A DNA stretch of 64,000 nucleotides from Chthonomonadia bacterium (GCA_013314755.1 JABUFA010000002.1:155985-219984), one strand, 5' to 3'; positions 44,419-52,839 are shown, counted from the first letter of the stretch. The notes: a model not told the origin generated them from the letters alone. Translations and numbers: made by a program.

Positions 44419-44662
44419 CCTAACCTCCGTCCCCTTCCCTGCAAGGGAAGGGGAGATTCTCCTCTCCCCGCGTCGGGGAGAGGTCGGGAGAGGGGTTCCC
44501 TCTCTGCCCACGCGGAGTTCAGGATGTTGTCAGCCTCCCCGTGTCCCCCCGCAAGCAGGGGGACAGTCTCAGCCCCCCTGTAGTCCCCTCGCAAGCAGGG
44601 GGACATTCCCTCTCCCCATTGGAGAGGGTCAGGGTGAGGGCTTTCGCAGGGAGGTCAGGTGG
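44419..44662. repeat. GC-rich interspersed repeat, copy B
   Basis: Same order and orientation as copy A: CCCCTTCCCTGCAAGGGAAG, then a GGGAGAGG-type block, then the shared CTCTCTGCCCACGCGGAGTT module and the GTCAGGGTGAGGGCTTT tail. An extra internal module with repeated CCCCCTG.. / GCAAGCAGGGGGAC lies in the middle. Fills the spacer between hisS and the converging GAF-GGDEF gene. Confidence 0.85.
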
Positions 44663-44674
44663 AGCTTTACCAGT

Positions 44675-45721
44675 TCATGCCGCACAACGCGGGGCAACAA
44701 TCACCACCTGATTGCGTCCGTTCCGCTTAGCCGCCAGCGCCGCATCCTCTGCCGAAGCGAGCAGATGGTGCACCGGTATCGCGCTGTCCGGGTAGCTTGC
44801 CACCCCGATGCTGACGCTCAGCCCACCGACTGGCTCCCAGCATTCCTGCGCAATCAGGTCACGAGCCGCCTGCATCTGCGCCTGTGCCTCGCGCAGGTTC
44901 ACGCCGGGCAGAAGCGCCACGAACTCATCGCCGGCGTACCGCGCCAGCATGGCACGCCCATTCACACTCTGCTGAAGCGCCTGAGCCACCGCCGTCAGCG
45001 CACGGTCGCCGACCCGGTAGCCGTACACGTCGTTGATATACTTCAGGTGGTCCAGATACACAACCGCCACACTTAGCGGCGTCCTGTTCTGCATGGCAAT
45101 GTGGGCGTGCTCCTCCAGCAGGGACTCCATGTGATAACGGTTGAAAAGTCCCGTCAGCCCATCGGTAATCGCCATCCGGTCAATGTAGTGGCGGTGGTGA
45201 AGCAGAGAGAGCGTGAAACCGCAAGCCTGCGCGATGCTCTGCGCGAAGGCGACCTCGGCAGAGCCATGCGCCCTCAGAGACCTGTTCACCACGTGCATCA
45301 CTCCGCGCACATGCTTTTCGTCGCGGATGGGAAGCGTCAGCAGATGCTTCACCTGCAGGTCGCGCCTCAATCGGGCGGTGAGCAGCTCTTCCTCGTCCGT
45401 CTGGTCGCTGATATAGGGGCTGTCGTGCACAAAGGCGTGGTCGCTCGCCGCGCAAACACCTGCGGGCAGATGGACCTGCGACAACGAGCCATCGTCGATG
45501 CCGTAACCTGACGGCATACCCACAAAGGCACGCTCACTCTCGGAATACCACAGCACAAACACCGCCTGAGCGCCCAAACTGTTACCGATGGCGGTGCAGG
45601 CACGCTCGACTACCTGACGTACCTGCGACGCGCTGTAAATCGCCTGTAGCGCCGTGGGCAGGATACCCAGCAGGTGGAATGCCTCTTCGTTTCCGTTCAG
45701 ATGCTTTCGCGATGCTCCCAT
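44675..45721 (-). CDS. GAF-GGDEF diguanylate cyclase
   Basis: 348 residues, soluble. A GAF domain from about residue 22 to 175 (HLLGILPTALQAIYSASQVR, then AVFVLWYSESERAF and LTLPIRDEKHVRGVMHVVNR) is followed by a GGDEF domain: MAITDGLTGLFNRYHMES, then VAVVYLDHLKYINDVYGYRV and the active site RYAGDEFVALLPGV (the first glycine is replaced by alanine, common among active members). It would make cyclic di-GMP in response to a small ligand bound by GAF. The start ATG follows AAAAAGGG. Confidence 0.9.
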   Translation of the reverse strand: MGASRKHLNGNEEAFHLLGILPTALQAIYSASQVRQVVERACTAIGNSLGAQAVFVLWYSESERAFVGMPSGYGIDDGSLSQVHLPAGVCAASDHAFVHDSPYISDQTDEEELLTARLRRDLQVKHLLTLPIRDEKHVRGVMHVVNRSLRAHGSAEVAFAQSIAQACGFTLSLLHHRHYIDRMAITDGLTGLFNRYHMESLLEEHAHIAMQNRTPLSVAVVYLDHLKYINDVYGYRVGDRALTAVAQALQQSVNGRAMLARYAGDEFVALLPGVNLREAQAQMQAARDLIAQECWEPVGGLSVSIGVASYPDSAIPVHHLLASAEDAALAAKRNGRNQVVIVAPRCAA

Positions 45722-45906
45722 AACTTATACCCTTTTTCCCGGTGGATGTCTTCCCCCTGAACTGCTCCGCTGTTATCATCGGACGGAAATCACACCACTC
45801 TCACCCGAAAAAGTGCTATATTCTTAACCAGATAGATTCACCCTCAACAACTCGCCCCCATCTACCGATTAAGATAAGAGGAATACTCTCAGCAGGAGCG
45901 TGGCAG

Positions 45907-46860
45907 ATGCGGGCGCAATGGGCTATCCGTACCGAAGGGCTAACCAAGGTCTACGCCTCTCGTCATCAAACATACACCGCCGTCTACAACCTGAACCTGC
46001 AAATAGCCGACGGAGAAACGGTCGGATTTCTGGGCGCAAACGGGGCGGGCAAAACAACCACGATTAAGATGCTTCTGGACTTTATCGCGCCGACGCAGGG
46101 ACGCGCCTGGCTGTATGACATTCCCTGCACGGAACCGCGTGCCCGCCGGCAGGTGGGCTACATGCCCGAACAGCCCTACTTCCCACGCTACCTCACTCCC
46201 CGAGAACTGCTCCATGCACATGCGGCGCTGGCTGGCGTTCCCTCGCGCGAAGTGAAACACCGCGTGGAAGTCGCCCTCGAAATGGCTCGCGCCGACGGCT
46301 TTGCCCATCGCCCTATCGGTAAACTTTCCAAGGGGATGACCCAGCGCGTGGCACTGGCGCAGGCACTGGTCGGCAACCCGCAGCTGCTGATACTGGACGA
46401 ACCCGCTTCAGGGCTTGACCCCGTGTCGCGCGTGGAGATGCGCAACGTGTTGCAGGCGTTAAAGGAGCACGGCAAGACCATCTTCCTGAGCTCGCACCAC
46501 CTGAGCGAGGTGGAACGGATTTGCGACCGCGTGGCAATCATCCACCAGGGACGCCTGCTCGCCTTCGGTACACCGGAAGAACTCACCCAGCAGACCGACC
46601 GTTATGTGCTCGTTGCCGAACAGGTGACAACCGATGCAGAACGTGCCCTGCGCCAGCTGTGTTCAGGCGTCCGACGTGATGGTGCGCAGGTGAATGCCGT
46701 CACAGACGGGGAACGGGTGTACGAAGCGGTGGCTTTGCTGAGACAAACCGGTGCCAGACTGGTGAGCGTGATACAACAGCGCGAGACACTCGAAGAGGCT
46801 TTCCTGCGAATCGTTCAGCAGACGCCATCTACCGAGTTTACCGGTGAGAAAGCCGCGTAG
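45907..46860 (+). CDS. ABC transporter ATP-binding protein
   Basis: 317 residues. Walker A FLGANGAGKTTTIKML, signature KLSKGMTQRVALAQALVGNP, Walker B LLILDEPASGLDPVSR and H-loop FLSSHHLSEVE. NatA-type export ATPase with a C-terminal extension. Start ATG 45907 with CAGGAGCG upstream; the frame opens 55 codons earlier, but that part has no family match. Partner permease follows 12 bases after the stop. Together with the downstream His-rich and TPR genes it forms an operon. Confidence 0.93.
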   Translation: MRAQWAIRTEGLTKVYASRHQTYTAVYNLNLQIADGETVGFLGANGAGKTTTIKMLLDFIAPTQGRAWLYDIPCTEPRARRQVGYMPEQPYFPRYLTPRELLHAHAALAGVPSREVKHRVEVALEMARADGFAHRPIGKLSKGMTQRVALAQALVGNPQLLILDEPASGLDPVSRVEMRNVLQALKEHGKTIFLSSHHLSEVERICDRVAIIHQGRLLAFGTPEELTQQTDRYVLVAEQVTTDAERALRQLCSGVRRDGAQVNAVTDGERVYEAVALLRQTGARLVSVIQQRETLEEAFLRIVQQTPSTEFTGEKAA

Positions 46861-46872
46861 GAGGAAACGAGG

Positions 46873-47640
46873 ATGCTCAGAGCTTTTTTTGCCCTGATTA
46901 AACTGAGTTTTCTGGAGGCTGTGCGACGGCAGATACTGCATGTGATGGTTCTGCTCTCGCTGGTGGTCATCGCCGTCGCCGGAACTGTGTCCTTCTTCGA
47001 CCTCGGTGTGCAGGTCAAAATCGTGAAGGACACTGGCATGGTGATGATTCTGCTGGCGGGGGCATTGAGCGTTGTGTTCCTGCTCAGCGGCGCCCTGTTT
47101 CACGACGTGGAACAACGCCTGCTCTATCCCGTGCTGGCACGCCCCATTCCCAGAGGGCTGTATCTGCTCGCTCGCTATGCCGGGGCGCTGGGCGCAGTGT
47201 ACCTTGGCATGACTCTGATGGCTGCTACTCTGCTGGCGCTCCTGTGGGTGCATCTGCACTACCTGTCCACGCTGGCGATAGTGGCGGTCGCCTTTACCTA
47301 CCTCGAGGTGGCGCTGGTTGGGGCGTTGACGCTGTTGGTTTCTACTTTTTTCACCCCCGCCATGACCGCCACCCTGACGCTCTTCCTGTACCTGCTGGGT
47401 AGTTTGAAGATGGGCTACCTGCACCATCTGGCGGAGCGCAACACCGGATTTGCGAAGTGGGCGATTACCGCCGTCAGCGCGCTCCTGCCGAACATGGAGG
47501 CGTTCCGCTTCAAAGACGCTCTGGTGCATGACCTGACCGTGCCCATCGGCTATCTTCTGATGGTGGCGGTATACGCAGTGTGCTACACGGCGATGTGCGT
47601 GGCAATATCTGTGTGGAGGTTCCGGCGCCGTGAGATGTAG
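46873..47640 (+). CDS. ABC-2 type transporter permease
   Basis: 255 residues with about six membrane helices, starting LIKLSFLEAVRRQILHVMVL. The charge pattern resembles NatB/YhaP-type permeases. GVQVKIVKDTGMVMILLAGA lies in the first large loop. It pairs with the ATPase just upstream. Its stop overlaps the start of the His-rich small gene by eleven bases. Substrate not known. Confidence 0.85.
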   Translation: MLRAFFALIKLSFLEAVRRQILHVMVLLSLVVIAVAGTVSFFDLGVQVKIVKDTGMVMILLAGALSVVFLLSGALFHDVEQRLLYPVLARPIPRGLYLLARYAGALGAVYLGMTLMAATLLALLWVHLHYLSTLAIVAVAFTYLEVALVGALTLLVSTFFTPAMTATLTLFLYLLGSLKMGYLHHLAERNTGFAKWAITAVSALLPNMEAFRFKDALVHDLTVPIGYLLMVAVYAVCYTAMCVAISVWRFRRREM

Positions 47641-47845
47641 GCTTAGATGGATACCCCCCCTGCTGGTAGCAGCGGTGCTGGTGGCGTCTGCCTCAGCGCA
47701 TGAGGAACACGGGCACCATCACGAGCCGCATCACTGGGAGAGCGCGGAGATGCGCCATGAACTGATGACGCAGACAGGAGCCATCGCCGCCGCAGGGGTG
47801 ATTGCAGGCGGTTACTGGCTGTTTCGCAGGAGGATGAGCGCATGA
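47630..47845 (+). CDS. Small His-rich membrane protein
   Basis: 71 residues. A signal-like first helix (LLVAAVLVASASA) is followed by AHEEHGHHHEPHHWESAEMR, with seven histidines in thirteen residues, then a second helix (TGAIAAAGVIAGGYWL) and an RRR end. The histidine cluster would be outside the membrane and could bind metal such as zinc, copper or nickel. GTG start 47630 with GGAGG ten bases upstream, and the stop overlaps the next start (ATGA), so it is a genuine translated member of the operon. No named family recognised. Confidence 0.75.
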   Translation: MRCRLRWIPPLLVAAVLVASASAHEEHGHHHEPHHWESAEMRHELMTQTGAIAAAGVIAGGYWLFRRRMSA

Positions 47846-48420
47846 AACCCCTTGCAGCTCTGGTCGCCGTCTTCGCGGTCGGTACGGTGCTGGCGGAAGG
47901 GCTGATGTGCCAGAACTCGCCCCCAACCGAGCACTTGTCGTCAGACAACGCCGCCCTGCGCACCGTGATGGCGATGGCGGGACAGTTTCGCGTGGTGTTC
48001 GCCAACCTGCTGTGGATTAAGGTGGACCAGTACCACCACGAATACATCGAGCACCACGGCGACTGGTCACGGGATACCGACCTCCTGCCTCTGCTTCGTA
48101 TGATTACGTGGCTGGACCCCCACTTCGTGCAGGCGTATCAGGTTGCCGGCTTCATGCTTTCCGGGAGCCTGCACCGCTATGAACATGCCCGACAACTGCT
48201 TCAGGAGGGCATTCGCAACAACCCGAACTCCTTTGAACTGTATGAGGAGATGGGTATGGCTATCATTCGCGGCACGAAGAACTACCGCGAGGCATATCCC
48301 TACTTCGTCAAAGCGCTGTCGCTGGCGAAGGACGAGTTCGACCGGAATCGGCTTCGGCGGTTCTGCCAGACGGTTCAGCGCAAAATGTTAGAGGAAAACC
48401 CCACCCGCTCCGCGAATTGA
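47842..48420 (+). CDS. Exported tetratricopeptide-like protein
   Basis: 192 residues. A signal peptide (AALVAVFAVGTVLAEG) is followed by a short TPR series: ITWLDPHFVQAYQVAGFMLS, then the HARQLLQEGIRNNPNSFELY repeat, and KNYREAYPYFVKALSLAKDE. It shares the architecture of the TPR protein at 3376-3978. It is the fourth gene of the ABC operon and could be the periplasmic accessory of the exporter. GGAGGATGAGCGC precedes the start. Confidence 0.75.
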   Translation: MKPLAALVAVFAVGTVLAEGLMCQNSPPTEHLSSDNAALRTVMAMAGQFRVVFANLLWIKVDQYHHEYIEHHGDWSRDTDLLPLLRMITWLDPHFVQAYQVAGFMLSGSLHRYEHARQLLQEGIRNNPNSFELYEEMGMAIIRGTKNYREAYPYFVKALSLAKDEFDRNRLRRFCQTVQRKMLEENPTRSAN

Positions 48421-48449
48421 CCATCAGAACCACCTCTGGGGGCAAGGTG

Positions 48450-49037
48450 ATGAGCATTTCGGCGGACGAGATTCTGCAGGTGTTCCGCGAGTGCGGTGCG
48501 ATCCTGCACGGGCACTTTCGTCTCAGCTCAGGCAAGCACAGCGACACCTATTTCGAAAAGTTTCAGATTTTACAGCACCCGCACCACGTCGAGCGGCTGT
48601 GCGGCGACCTTGCAGAACGTTTCCGCACCGAGCCGATAGATGTGGTGGTTGGGCCGACAACAGGAGGCGTCATTATCGCCTACGAGGTTGCCCGGCAGCT
48701 GGGCACGCGCGCCATCTACGCCGAACGCGAAGGCGATAAGCGCGTGTTAAGACGGGGATTCACCCTGCGTGAAGGCGAGCGGGTGCTGGTGGTGGACGAT
48801 ATCCTCACCACCGGTGGCTCGGTGCGCGAGGTGCTGGAGATGCTGGAACCCTACCGCGTGCAGGTGGTGGGGGTCGGTATTCTGGTAGACCGGACAGGTG
48901 GTCAGGCGGACCTGGGCGTTCGTCTGGAGGCGTTACTGAGGCTGAGCGTGGAAGCGTGGCAGCCCGAGCAGTGCCCCCTCTGCGAGCGCGGTGAACCGAT
49001 TACCGAGCCGGGCAGCCGGTTTTTGCACTCGGCTTAG
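48450..49037 (+). CDS. pyrE: Orotate phosphoribosyltransferase
   Basis: 195 residues, with a GHFRLSSGKHSDTYFEKFQI substrate region and the PRPP-binding motif VLVVDDILTTGGSVREVLEM. Adds the phosphoribosyl group to orotate to give OMP in pyrimidine synthesis. KHSDTYFEK and VVVGPTTGGVIIAYEVA are conserved. The start at 48450 fits the family; a TTG at 48417 overlapping the previous stop is an alternative. It follows the ABC operon with a 29-base gap, so it may be co-transcribed. Confidence 0.94.
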   Translation: MSISADEILQVFRECGAILHGHFRLSSGKHSDTYFEKFQILQHPHHVERLCGDLAERFRTEPIDVVVGPTTGGVIIAYEVARQLGTRAIYAEREGDKRVLRRGFTLREGERVLVVDDILTTGGSVREVLEMLEPYRVQVVGVGILVDRTGGQADLGVRLEALLRLSVEAWQPEQCPLCERGEPITEPGSRFLHSA

Positions 49038-49067
49038 GCAGTAAAACGAACTTCTTCTCGAAACCGC

Positions 49068-49097
49068 TTGACAAACCGAACAGGGGTATGATATACT
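49068..49097 (+). promoter_or_regulatory. Promoter of the riboswitch transcript
   Basis: Consensus TTGACA (49068-49073), an 18-base spacer and TATACT (49092-49097). Transcription would begin about 15 bases before the aptamer. Confidence 0.75.
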
Positions 49098-49116
49098 GTC
49101 CCCAAATCACATAAGG

Positions 49117-49317
49117 GTAAGCCGTCTGCGCCTCAATCGCATTGAGGCTGAAATATCGGGGGAAGTCCGGTGAGAATCCGGCGCAGGCCCGCTACGGTGT
49201 GTCCCCTTTAAGGGGACGAGCCCGAATGCCCGGCGACGGCTGGTCACGCCCTGCATTCGCAGGGCACCCCTTCGCGGAGGGAGGGGGGACGTGACCCGAA
49301 GGTGAATATCGGGCGCG
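49117..49317 (+). ncRNA. Cobalamin (B12) riboswitch
   Basis: The core has the family arrangement. GGGGGAAGTCCGGTGAGAAT, then CCGGCGCAGGCCCGCTACGG (49158-49197), a CCCC/GGGG hairpin (49202-49215), and the B12 box variant GAGCCCGAATGCCCGGCG (49218-49235). An earlier hairpin (CCTCAAT...ATTGAGG) lies before the core, and outer pairing (GTCACG with CGTGAC) closes the 3' part. The expression platform is the terminator at 49326-49354, so B12 binding would probably shut off the downstream gene. Confidence 0.92.
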
Positions 49318-49325
49318 TTTCAACC

Positions 49326-49354
49326 ACCTGGTGCGAAAGGGCATCAGGTTTTTT
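49326..49354 (+). terminator. Intrinsic terminator of the cobalamin riboswitch
   Basis: ACCTGGTGC pairs with GCATCAGGT (nine pairs, one G-U) around a six-base loop, followed by a T-run (49349-49354). It lies directly after the aptamer and about 86 bases before the start codon, the usual expression-platform position. Confidence 0.85.
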
Positions 49355-49439
49355 GTTGACGCGCCAGACAGCACACACCGCCAGCGACGTTTCCCTCCGC
49401 GCGTCGTCAGCGGTGATTATTTTTGGTAAGGAGGGAAAC

Positions 49440-50189
49440 ATGCGACACAAACGCCACGCTTTCACGCTGATTGAGCTGCTGGTGGTCATCGCGATTATCG
49501 CGATACTGGCAGCCATCCTCTTCCCCGTCTTCGCGCAGGCGCGGGAAAAAGCACGCCAGGCAAGCTGTCAGAGCAACATGAAACAGCTGGGACTGGCAAC
49601 GCTGATGTACCTCCAGGACTACGATGAAACCTACCCGATCGCCCAGTATGTCTACAGCGGCAACCTGCGACAGTGCTGGTTTGGCAGGGAGACCAGCGCC
49701 AACGTGTGGGACAAAACGGGAAGCCTGCTCTACCCCTACATGAAAAACGGGCAGATTCAGCGATGCCCCAGCTGGGGAGGGCGCACCCGCTTTGGCGACG
49801 GCAACGGCTACGGCTATAACTGGGGCTACATCGGCTCGGACATCTACATCACCTTCAACTGGGGAACCTGGCCCAACCTGCAAAATCCTGCCTCGGAAGG
49901 CGCGCTCTCTCGCCCGGCAGAAAAGGTGATGTTTGCCGACAGCGGATTCTTCAACGTGCCCTGGTACGGCGGCGACGGGACCATGTGGGAAACGCCGTAC
50001 ATTGACCCGCCCTCCATGTGGTGGGGTAACCCGACGGTGGACTTCCGGCACGTGGACAACCGCAAAGATGTGGACTCTACCACCCAGACGGTGAAACATC
50101 GCGGGCTGGCGAACATCGTCTTCTGCGACGGGCATGTTAAGCCGATGAGCCAGACGCAGATGACCGATGCTCACTTCACCCGCGACTGA
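49440..50189 (+). CDS. Secreted pseudopilin-like protein with H-x9-DG motif, under B12 riboswitch
   Basis: 249 residues. The N-terminus is a type IV prepilin/pseudopilin signal ([20 protein letters not shown]) with the glutamate at mature +5, processed by a prepilin peptidase. [20 protein letters not shown] follows, then a DUF1559-like extracellular domain with many tryptophans, and [16 protein letters not shown] near the C-terminus, the H-x9-DG motif of such proteins. Possibly exported by a type II-like machine and retained on the cell surface; no binding function is established. Single gene: it has its own promoter, riboswitch, AAGGAGGG ribosome site and terminator. Confidence 0.88.
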   Translation: MRHKRHAFTLIELLVVIAIIAILAAILFPVFAQAREKARQASCQSNMKQLGLATLMYLQDYDETYPIAQYVYSGNLRQCWFGRETSANVWDKTGSLLYPYMKNGQIQRCPSWGGRTRFGDGNGYGYNWGYIGSDIYITFNWGTWPNLQNPASEGALSRPAEKVMFADSGFFNVPWYGGDGTMWETPYIDPPSMWWGNPTVDFRHVDNRKDVDSTTQTVKHRGLANIVFCDGHVKPMSQTQMTDAHFTRD

Positions 50190-50229
50190 GTCTTACGAGT
50201 TCCTCCTGCAATGAGTTGATTCGTATGTG

Positions 50230-50261
50230 CCCCCTTCCGCCAGAGAAGGGGGACTTTTTTG
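50230..50261 (+). terminator. Terminator of the pseudopilin-like gene
   Basis: CCCCCTTC (50230-50237) pairs with GAAGGGGG (50245-50252) and TTTTTT follows at 50255-50260. It abuts the 3' end of the opposing gene. Confidence 0.8.
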
Positions 50262-51017
50262 TTACATGCCCTGTCGGGCTGGTGGGCGATATTGCCCGGT
50301 CGGATGCACCTCGGCGGTGGCTCCTGCTTCGCGAAGCATCCTGCGATAGGAATCCGCCTTGCGCCGCGGCAGGTCTACCAGAATCACCATCGGCAGCTCT
50401 TTCAGAATGCCCCGGCAGTGGTCGCGAGGCGCTGCCAGAATGGTGCACAGTATCTCCAGCACCTCTTCGGTGTTGTGTCCGGCGTCCACCAGCACCAGGT
50501 CGTAAGTCTGGTATTCAAAGCTTTCCTCCCCTGCCCCCGCCGTGGCGGCAGCGACACCCGGCCTGGCAGGCTTCAGGTCGTTCTGTCCATTACAGTTATC
50601 GCAGATGAACATCTTTGCGCGAGGCGATACCTTCTGGGGCGCCCCACAGTGACGGCACACCAGCACCAGCGGCGGCACGACCTGCCCGCCCTCTATCGCC
50701 ACCACGCGGTGACAGTGCTCGCAGGTGTAATCCTCCGTGGGCGGGGCGAGAAACAGCGTCGGCTGGTCGCAGTAGGGGCACAGCGCACGGTACGAAGGCA
50801 GGTTGTTCAACTGCAGATACTGCCACCCCCCGTACCCGGCAATGCCTATGCCCGCTACGGTCACAATTACCCCGACAAAGAACGGCATCCACGCAGCGAT
50901 GGTCGACAGGTAAAGCAGGAACAGCCCTACGACGAGCACCACTAAGCCTTTCCCTACGATGGGCAGGATGCGCTGGAGTTCGGCTTCAATCACTTCTGCA
51001 CGGGTCGGCTGTGCCAT
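50262..51017 (-). CDS. Zinc-ribbon membrane protein with L7/L12-like C-terminal domain
   Basis: 251 residues. Two membrane helices at about 24-44 and 47-65. Then paired zinc ribbons: LCPYCDQP with YTCEHCHRV near 80-106 and LVCRHCGAP with FICDNCNGQ near 121-147. A linker leads to a C-terminal domain (YDLVLVDAGHNTEEVLEILC, then the KELPMVILVDLPRRKADSYR segment and LREAGATAEV), which resembles the ribosomal L7/L12 C-terminal fold more than ClpS. Function unknown; the combination suggests a membrane-anchored adaptor. Start ATG 51017 with AAGGGGG seven bases upstream. Confidence 0.65.
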   Translation of the reverse strand: MAQPTRAEVIEAELQRILPIVGKGLVVLVVGLFLLYLSTIAAWMPFFVGVIVTVAGIGIAGYGGWQYLQLNNLPSYRALCPYCDQPTLFLAPPTEDYTCEHCHRVVAIEGGQVVPPLVLVCRHCGAPQKVSPRAKMFICDNCNGQNDLKPARPGVAAATAGAGEESFEYQTYDLVLVDAGHNTEEVLEILCTILAAPRDHCRGILKELPMVILVDLPRRKADSYRRMLREAGATAEVHPTGQYRPPARQGM

Positions 51018-51098
51018 GTTTGTACCCCCTTGAACAGATGCTACGTGTTTAAGATAACACGCCCACTGCAGTGCTGTCAACCCGCAGGTACTGAGCAC

Positions 51099-51126
51099 AA
51101 AAAAAGACGCTGGGTTTTCCAGCGTC
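51099..51126 (-). terminator. Terminator of the DUF2089-DUF4097 operon
   Basis: GACGCTGG and CCAGCGTC pair around a short T-rich loop (51106-51126). On the minus strand a T-run follows (the A-run at 51099-51105). Confidence 0.75.
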
Positions 51127-51169
51127 CAAGGTCAGGGGGTATTCAGTTGTTTGTTGTTGCGAGAAAGGC

Positions 51170-52345
51170 TTAGAGCGTGCGCAGTATCACGTCTCCCCGA
51201 ATAGTTCTTGCTACCAGCGTGCCCATCTCTGCGCCGGCCCCGAAAGTACCTTCCCACTCGCCGCGCTCGTTGCGGGTCAGCGCGATACCCAGCTGATTCT
51301 GCACCTCGCCGTCCGTCGAGATAACCCGTATCGTACACGCCGAGCCGTGCGGCAAGCCAACGGCTACATCGCCGCTGGCGGTCTGCAGGTGCGCCTCCCC
51401 GCTGAAGGGCGCGCCGAACTCGAGGCGGATATCGCCGCTGGCAGAGGTCAGCGATACCTGCTTCGCGTTCACGTGGCGTGCCACCAGGTCGCCGCTGGCG
51501 GTTCGCGCCCGCAATCCCTCAGCGCCAGTGCATGTACACGCTGTGCAGTGGATGTCCCCGCTCTGCGTCTGCATATCGATGCTTTCGGTTTCGGACTGCT
51601 CCACGCTCACGTCGCCGCTGGCGGAGATGAGGCGCACTCTACCCATCGCCTCGCGTACCAGGATGTCGCCGCTGGCGCTCTCCACGCTGACCGGCGCGCG
51701 CGTGCCCTCCACCAGCACATCACCGGCGGTTGATTGTATCTCCACCGAGGTCCCCACAGGCACGGTGATGTCCACATCGGCAGAGGCGAACTTGCCCGCC
51801 CGCGCCAGGCGCACGAATACCACATCCCCGCGCTGTTCGATCACCGGCGACCACGACTCGGCGGTCATCTCGGCTTGCTCAGGCTTCTCAGCGCGGATGG
51901 TGCCCTCGGCGTGCACGCGCATCTGAGAGGTTCCCTCTGCCCCGCGCAGGCGCACATCGCCCAGCACGTTCTGCACAATCAACCGTGCGCCCGCGGGAAT
52001 ATCTATCGTCTGGTCAAACTCCACGTCCTGCACCGCGCCGAGCCGGAGGTCAATATCCCACCGCCCCATGCCGCGAAAGGCTCGCGCTGCCTCCTCCCAG
52101 CCGCGACGAGTCTGCTCCCGAATCTCCTCGCTGATACGACGCCACTCCTGCTGAATGCGCCGCCAGTCCACTCCCTGAAAGGCTTTGCGCAGGTGCTCCA
52201 TTGCCTCTTCAAAGGCGGCTTCTTCTCTGCGCTTGCCCTTCTCGCCCGGCTTTGCCACCAGCGCCTCGATAAGCATCTGCGCCTGCTCGGGGGTCAGCTT
52301 GCCCTCCTGCACCATACGCAGAATCCGCTTCAGTTCCTCGTTCAT
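51170..52345 (-). CDS. DUF4097 family beta-helix-like protein
   Basis: 391 residues. A short N-terminal helical part of the SHOCT/DUF2089-tail type (LKRILRMVQEGKLTPEQAQM) is followed by a long coiled region, then from about residue 105 repeated beta strands typical of DUF4097: GDVLVEGTRAPVSVESASGD, ILVREAMGRVRLISASGDVS and SGDLVARHVNAKQVSLTSAS. The SGD turn repeats every 20 or so residues. Such proteins are often beneath envelope-stress regulators. The DUF2089 gene ends three bases upstream. No signal peptide is evident, which is unusual for a surface adhesin. Confidence 0.85.
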   Translation of the reverse strand: MNEELKRILRMVQEGKLTPEQAQMLIEALVAKPGEKGKRREEAAFEEAMEHLRKAFQGVDWRRIQQEWRRISEEIREQTRRGWEEAARAFRGMGRWDIDLRLGAVQDVEFDQTIDIPAGARLIVQNVLGDVRLRGAEGTSQMRVHAEGTIRAEKPEQAEMTAESWSPVIEQRGDVVFVRLARAGKFASADVDITVPVGTSVEIQSTAGDVLVEGTRAPVSVESASGDILVREAMGRVRLISASGDVSVEQSETESIDMQTQSGDIHCTACTCTGAEGLRARTASGDLVARHVNAKQVSLTSASGDIRLEFGAPFSGEAHLQTASGDVAVGLPHGSACTIRVISTDGEVQNQLGIALTRNERGEWEGTFGAGAEMGTLVARTIRGDVILRTL

Positions 52346-52348
52346 TTG

Positions 52349-52750
52349 CTACACCTCCTGCTGCAATCGGCGCAGCTCTTCCGCCGCTTCCTCTGCGGTG
52401 ATTTCGCCGCGCTCCAGCGCATCCAGAATCGCCTTCCGCCTCGCCTGAACATCCATCTCTTCTGCTCGCTCTTCACCCACAGCCGACAGTCCCAGCGCCT
52501 GCAGTAGCGCCTCCAGCCGCGCTTTCACCGTGGGATACGAGATGTTCAGCTCGCGCTCCACGCAGTTATACACGCCGCGACAGCGCAAAAACACCTCCAG
52601 AAACTGCCGCTGTTCCGCATCCAGCCCGCAATACCGGCAGGTGGATGTTGAAAACTCGCCGCGCATCTGCACGTGGCATTTCTCGCACACCACTTCACGA
52701 ATCTGCAGACTGCCGCCGCACACCGGACACTTCGCAGGAACGGAGTACAT
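52349..52750 (-). CDS. DUF2089 family zinc-ribbon regulator
   Basis: 133 residues. An N-terminal zinc ribbon (CPVCGGSLQIREVVCEKCHV) and a helix-turn-helix-like segment (ERELNISYPTVKARLEALLQ) are characteristic of DUF2089. A C-terminal helix like the N-terminus of the next gene (ILDALERGEITAEEAAEELR) suggests a shared interaction surface. Start ATG 52750 with GGAGG eight bases upstream; earlier ATG and GTG codons lie within or before that site. Probably regulates the DUF4097 gene it is co-transcribed with. Confidence 0.88.
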   Translation of the reverse strand: MYSVPAKCPVCGGSLQIREVVCEKCHVQMRGEFSTSTCRYCGLDAEQRQFLEVFLRCRGVYNCVERELNISYPTVKARLEALLQALGLSAVGEERAEEMDVQARRKAILDALERGEITAEEAAEELRRLQQEV

Positions 52751-52773
52751 TTTCATCACCTCCACTGCTTTAG

Positions 52774-52802
52774 ATTATACACGCTCTGTTTGAAAAAATC
52801 AA
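52774..52802 (-). promoter_or_regulatory. Promoter of the DUF2089-DUF4097 operon
   Basis: On the minus strand TTGATT (52797-52802), a 17-base spacer and TATAAT (52774-52779). The back-to-back plus-strand promoter starts eight bases away. Confidence 0.75.
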
Positions 52803-52809
52803 TATCTCT

Positions 52810-52839
52810 TTGCAAAAATTTGAATATTTTTCGTAAAAT
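52810..52839 (+). promoter_or_regulatory. Promoter of the lipoprotein gene at 52908
   Basis: TTGCAA (52810-52815), an 18-base spacer and TAAAAT (52834-52839) in an AT-rich stretch. Confidence 0.6.

Noticed and set aside
50030..50189. Rhs or lectin-like second domain in the pseudopilin-like gene
   Set aside because: The residues fit the H-x9-DG motif of pseudopilin-like proteins; no other domain pattern was found.
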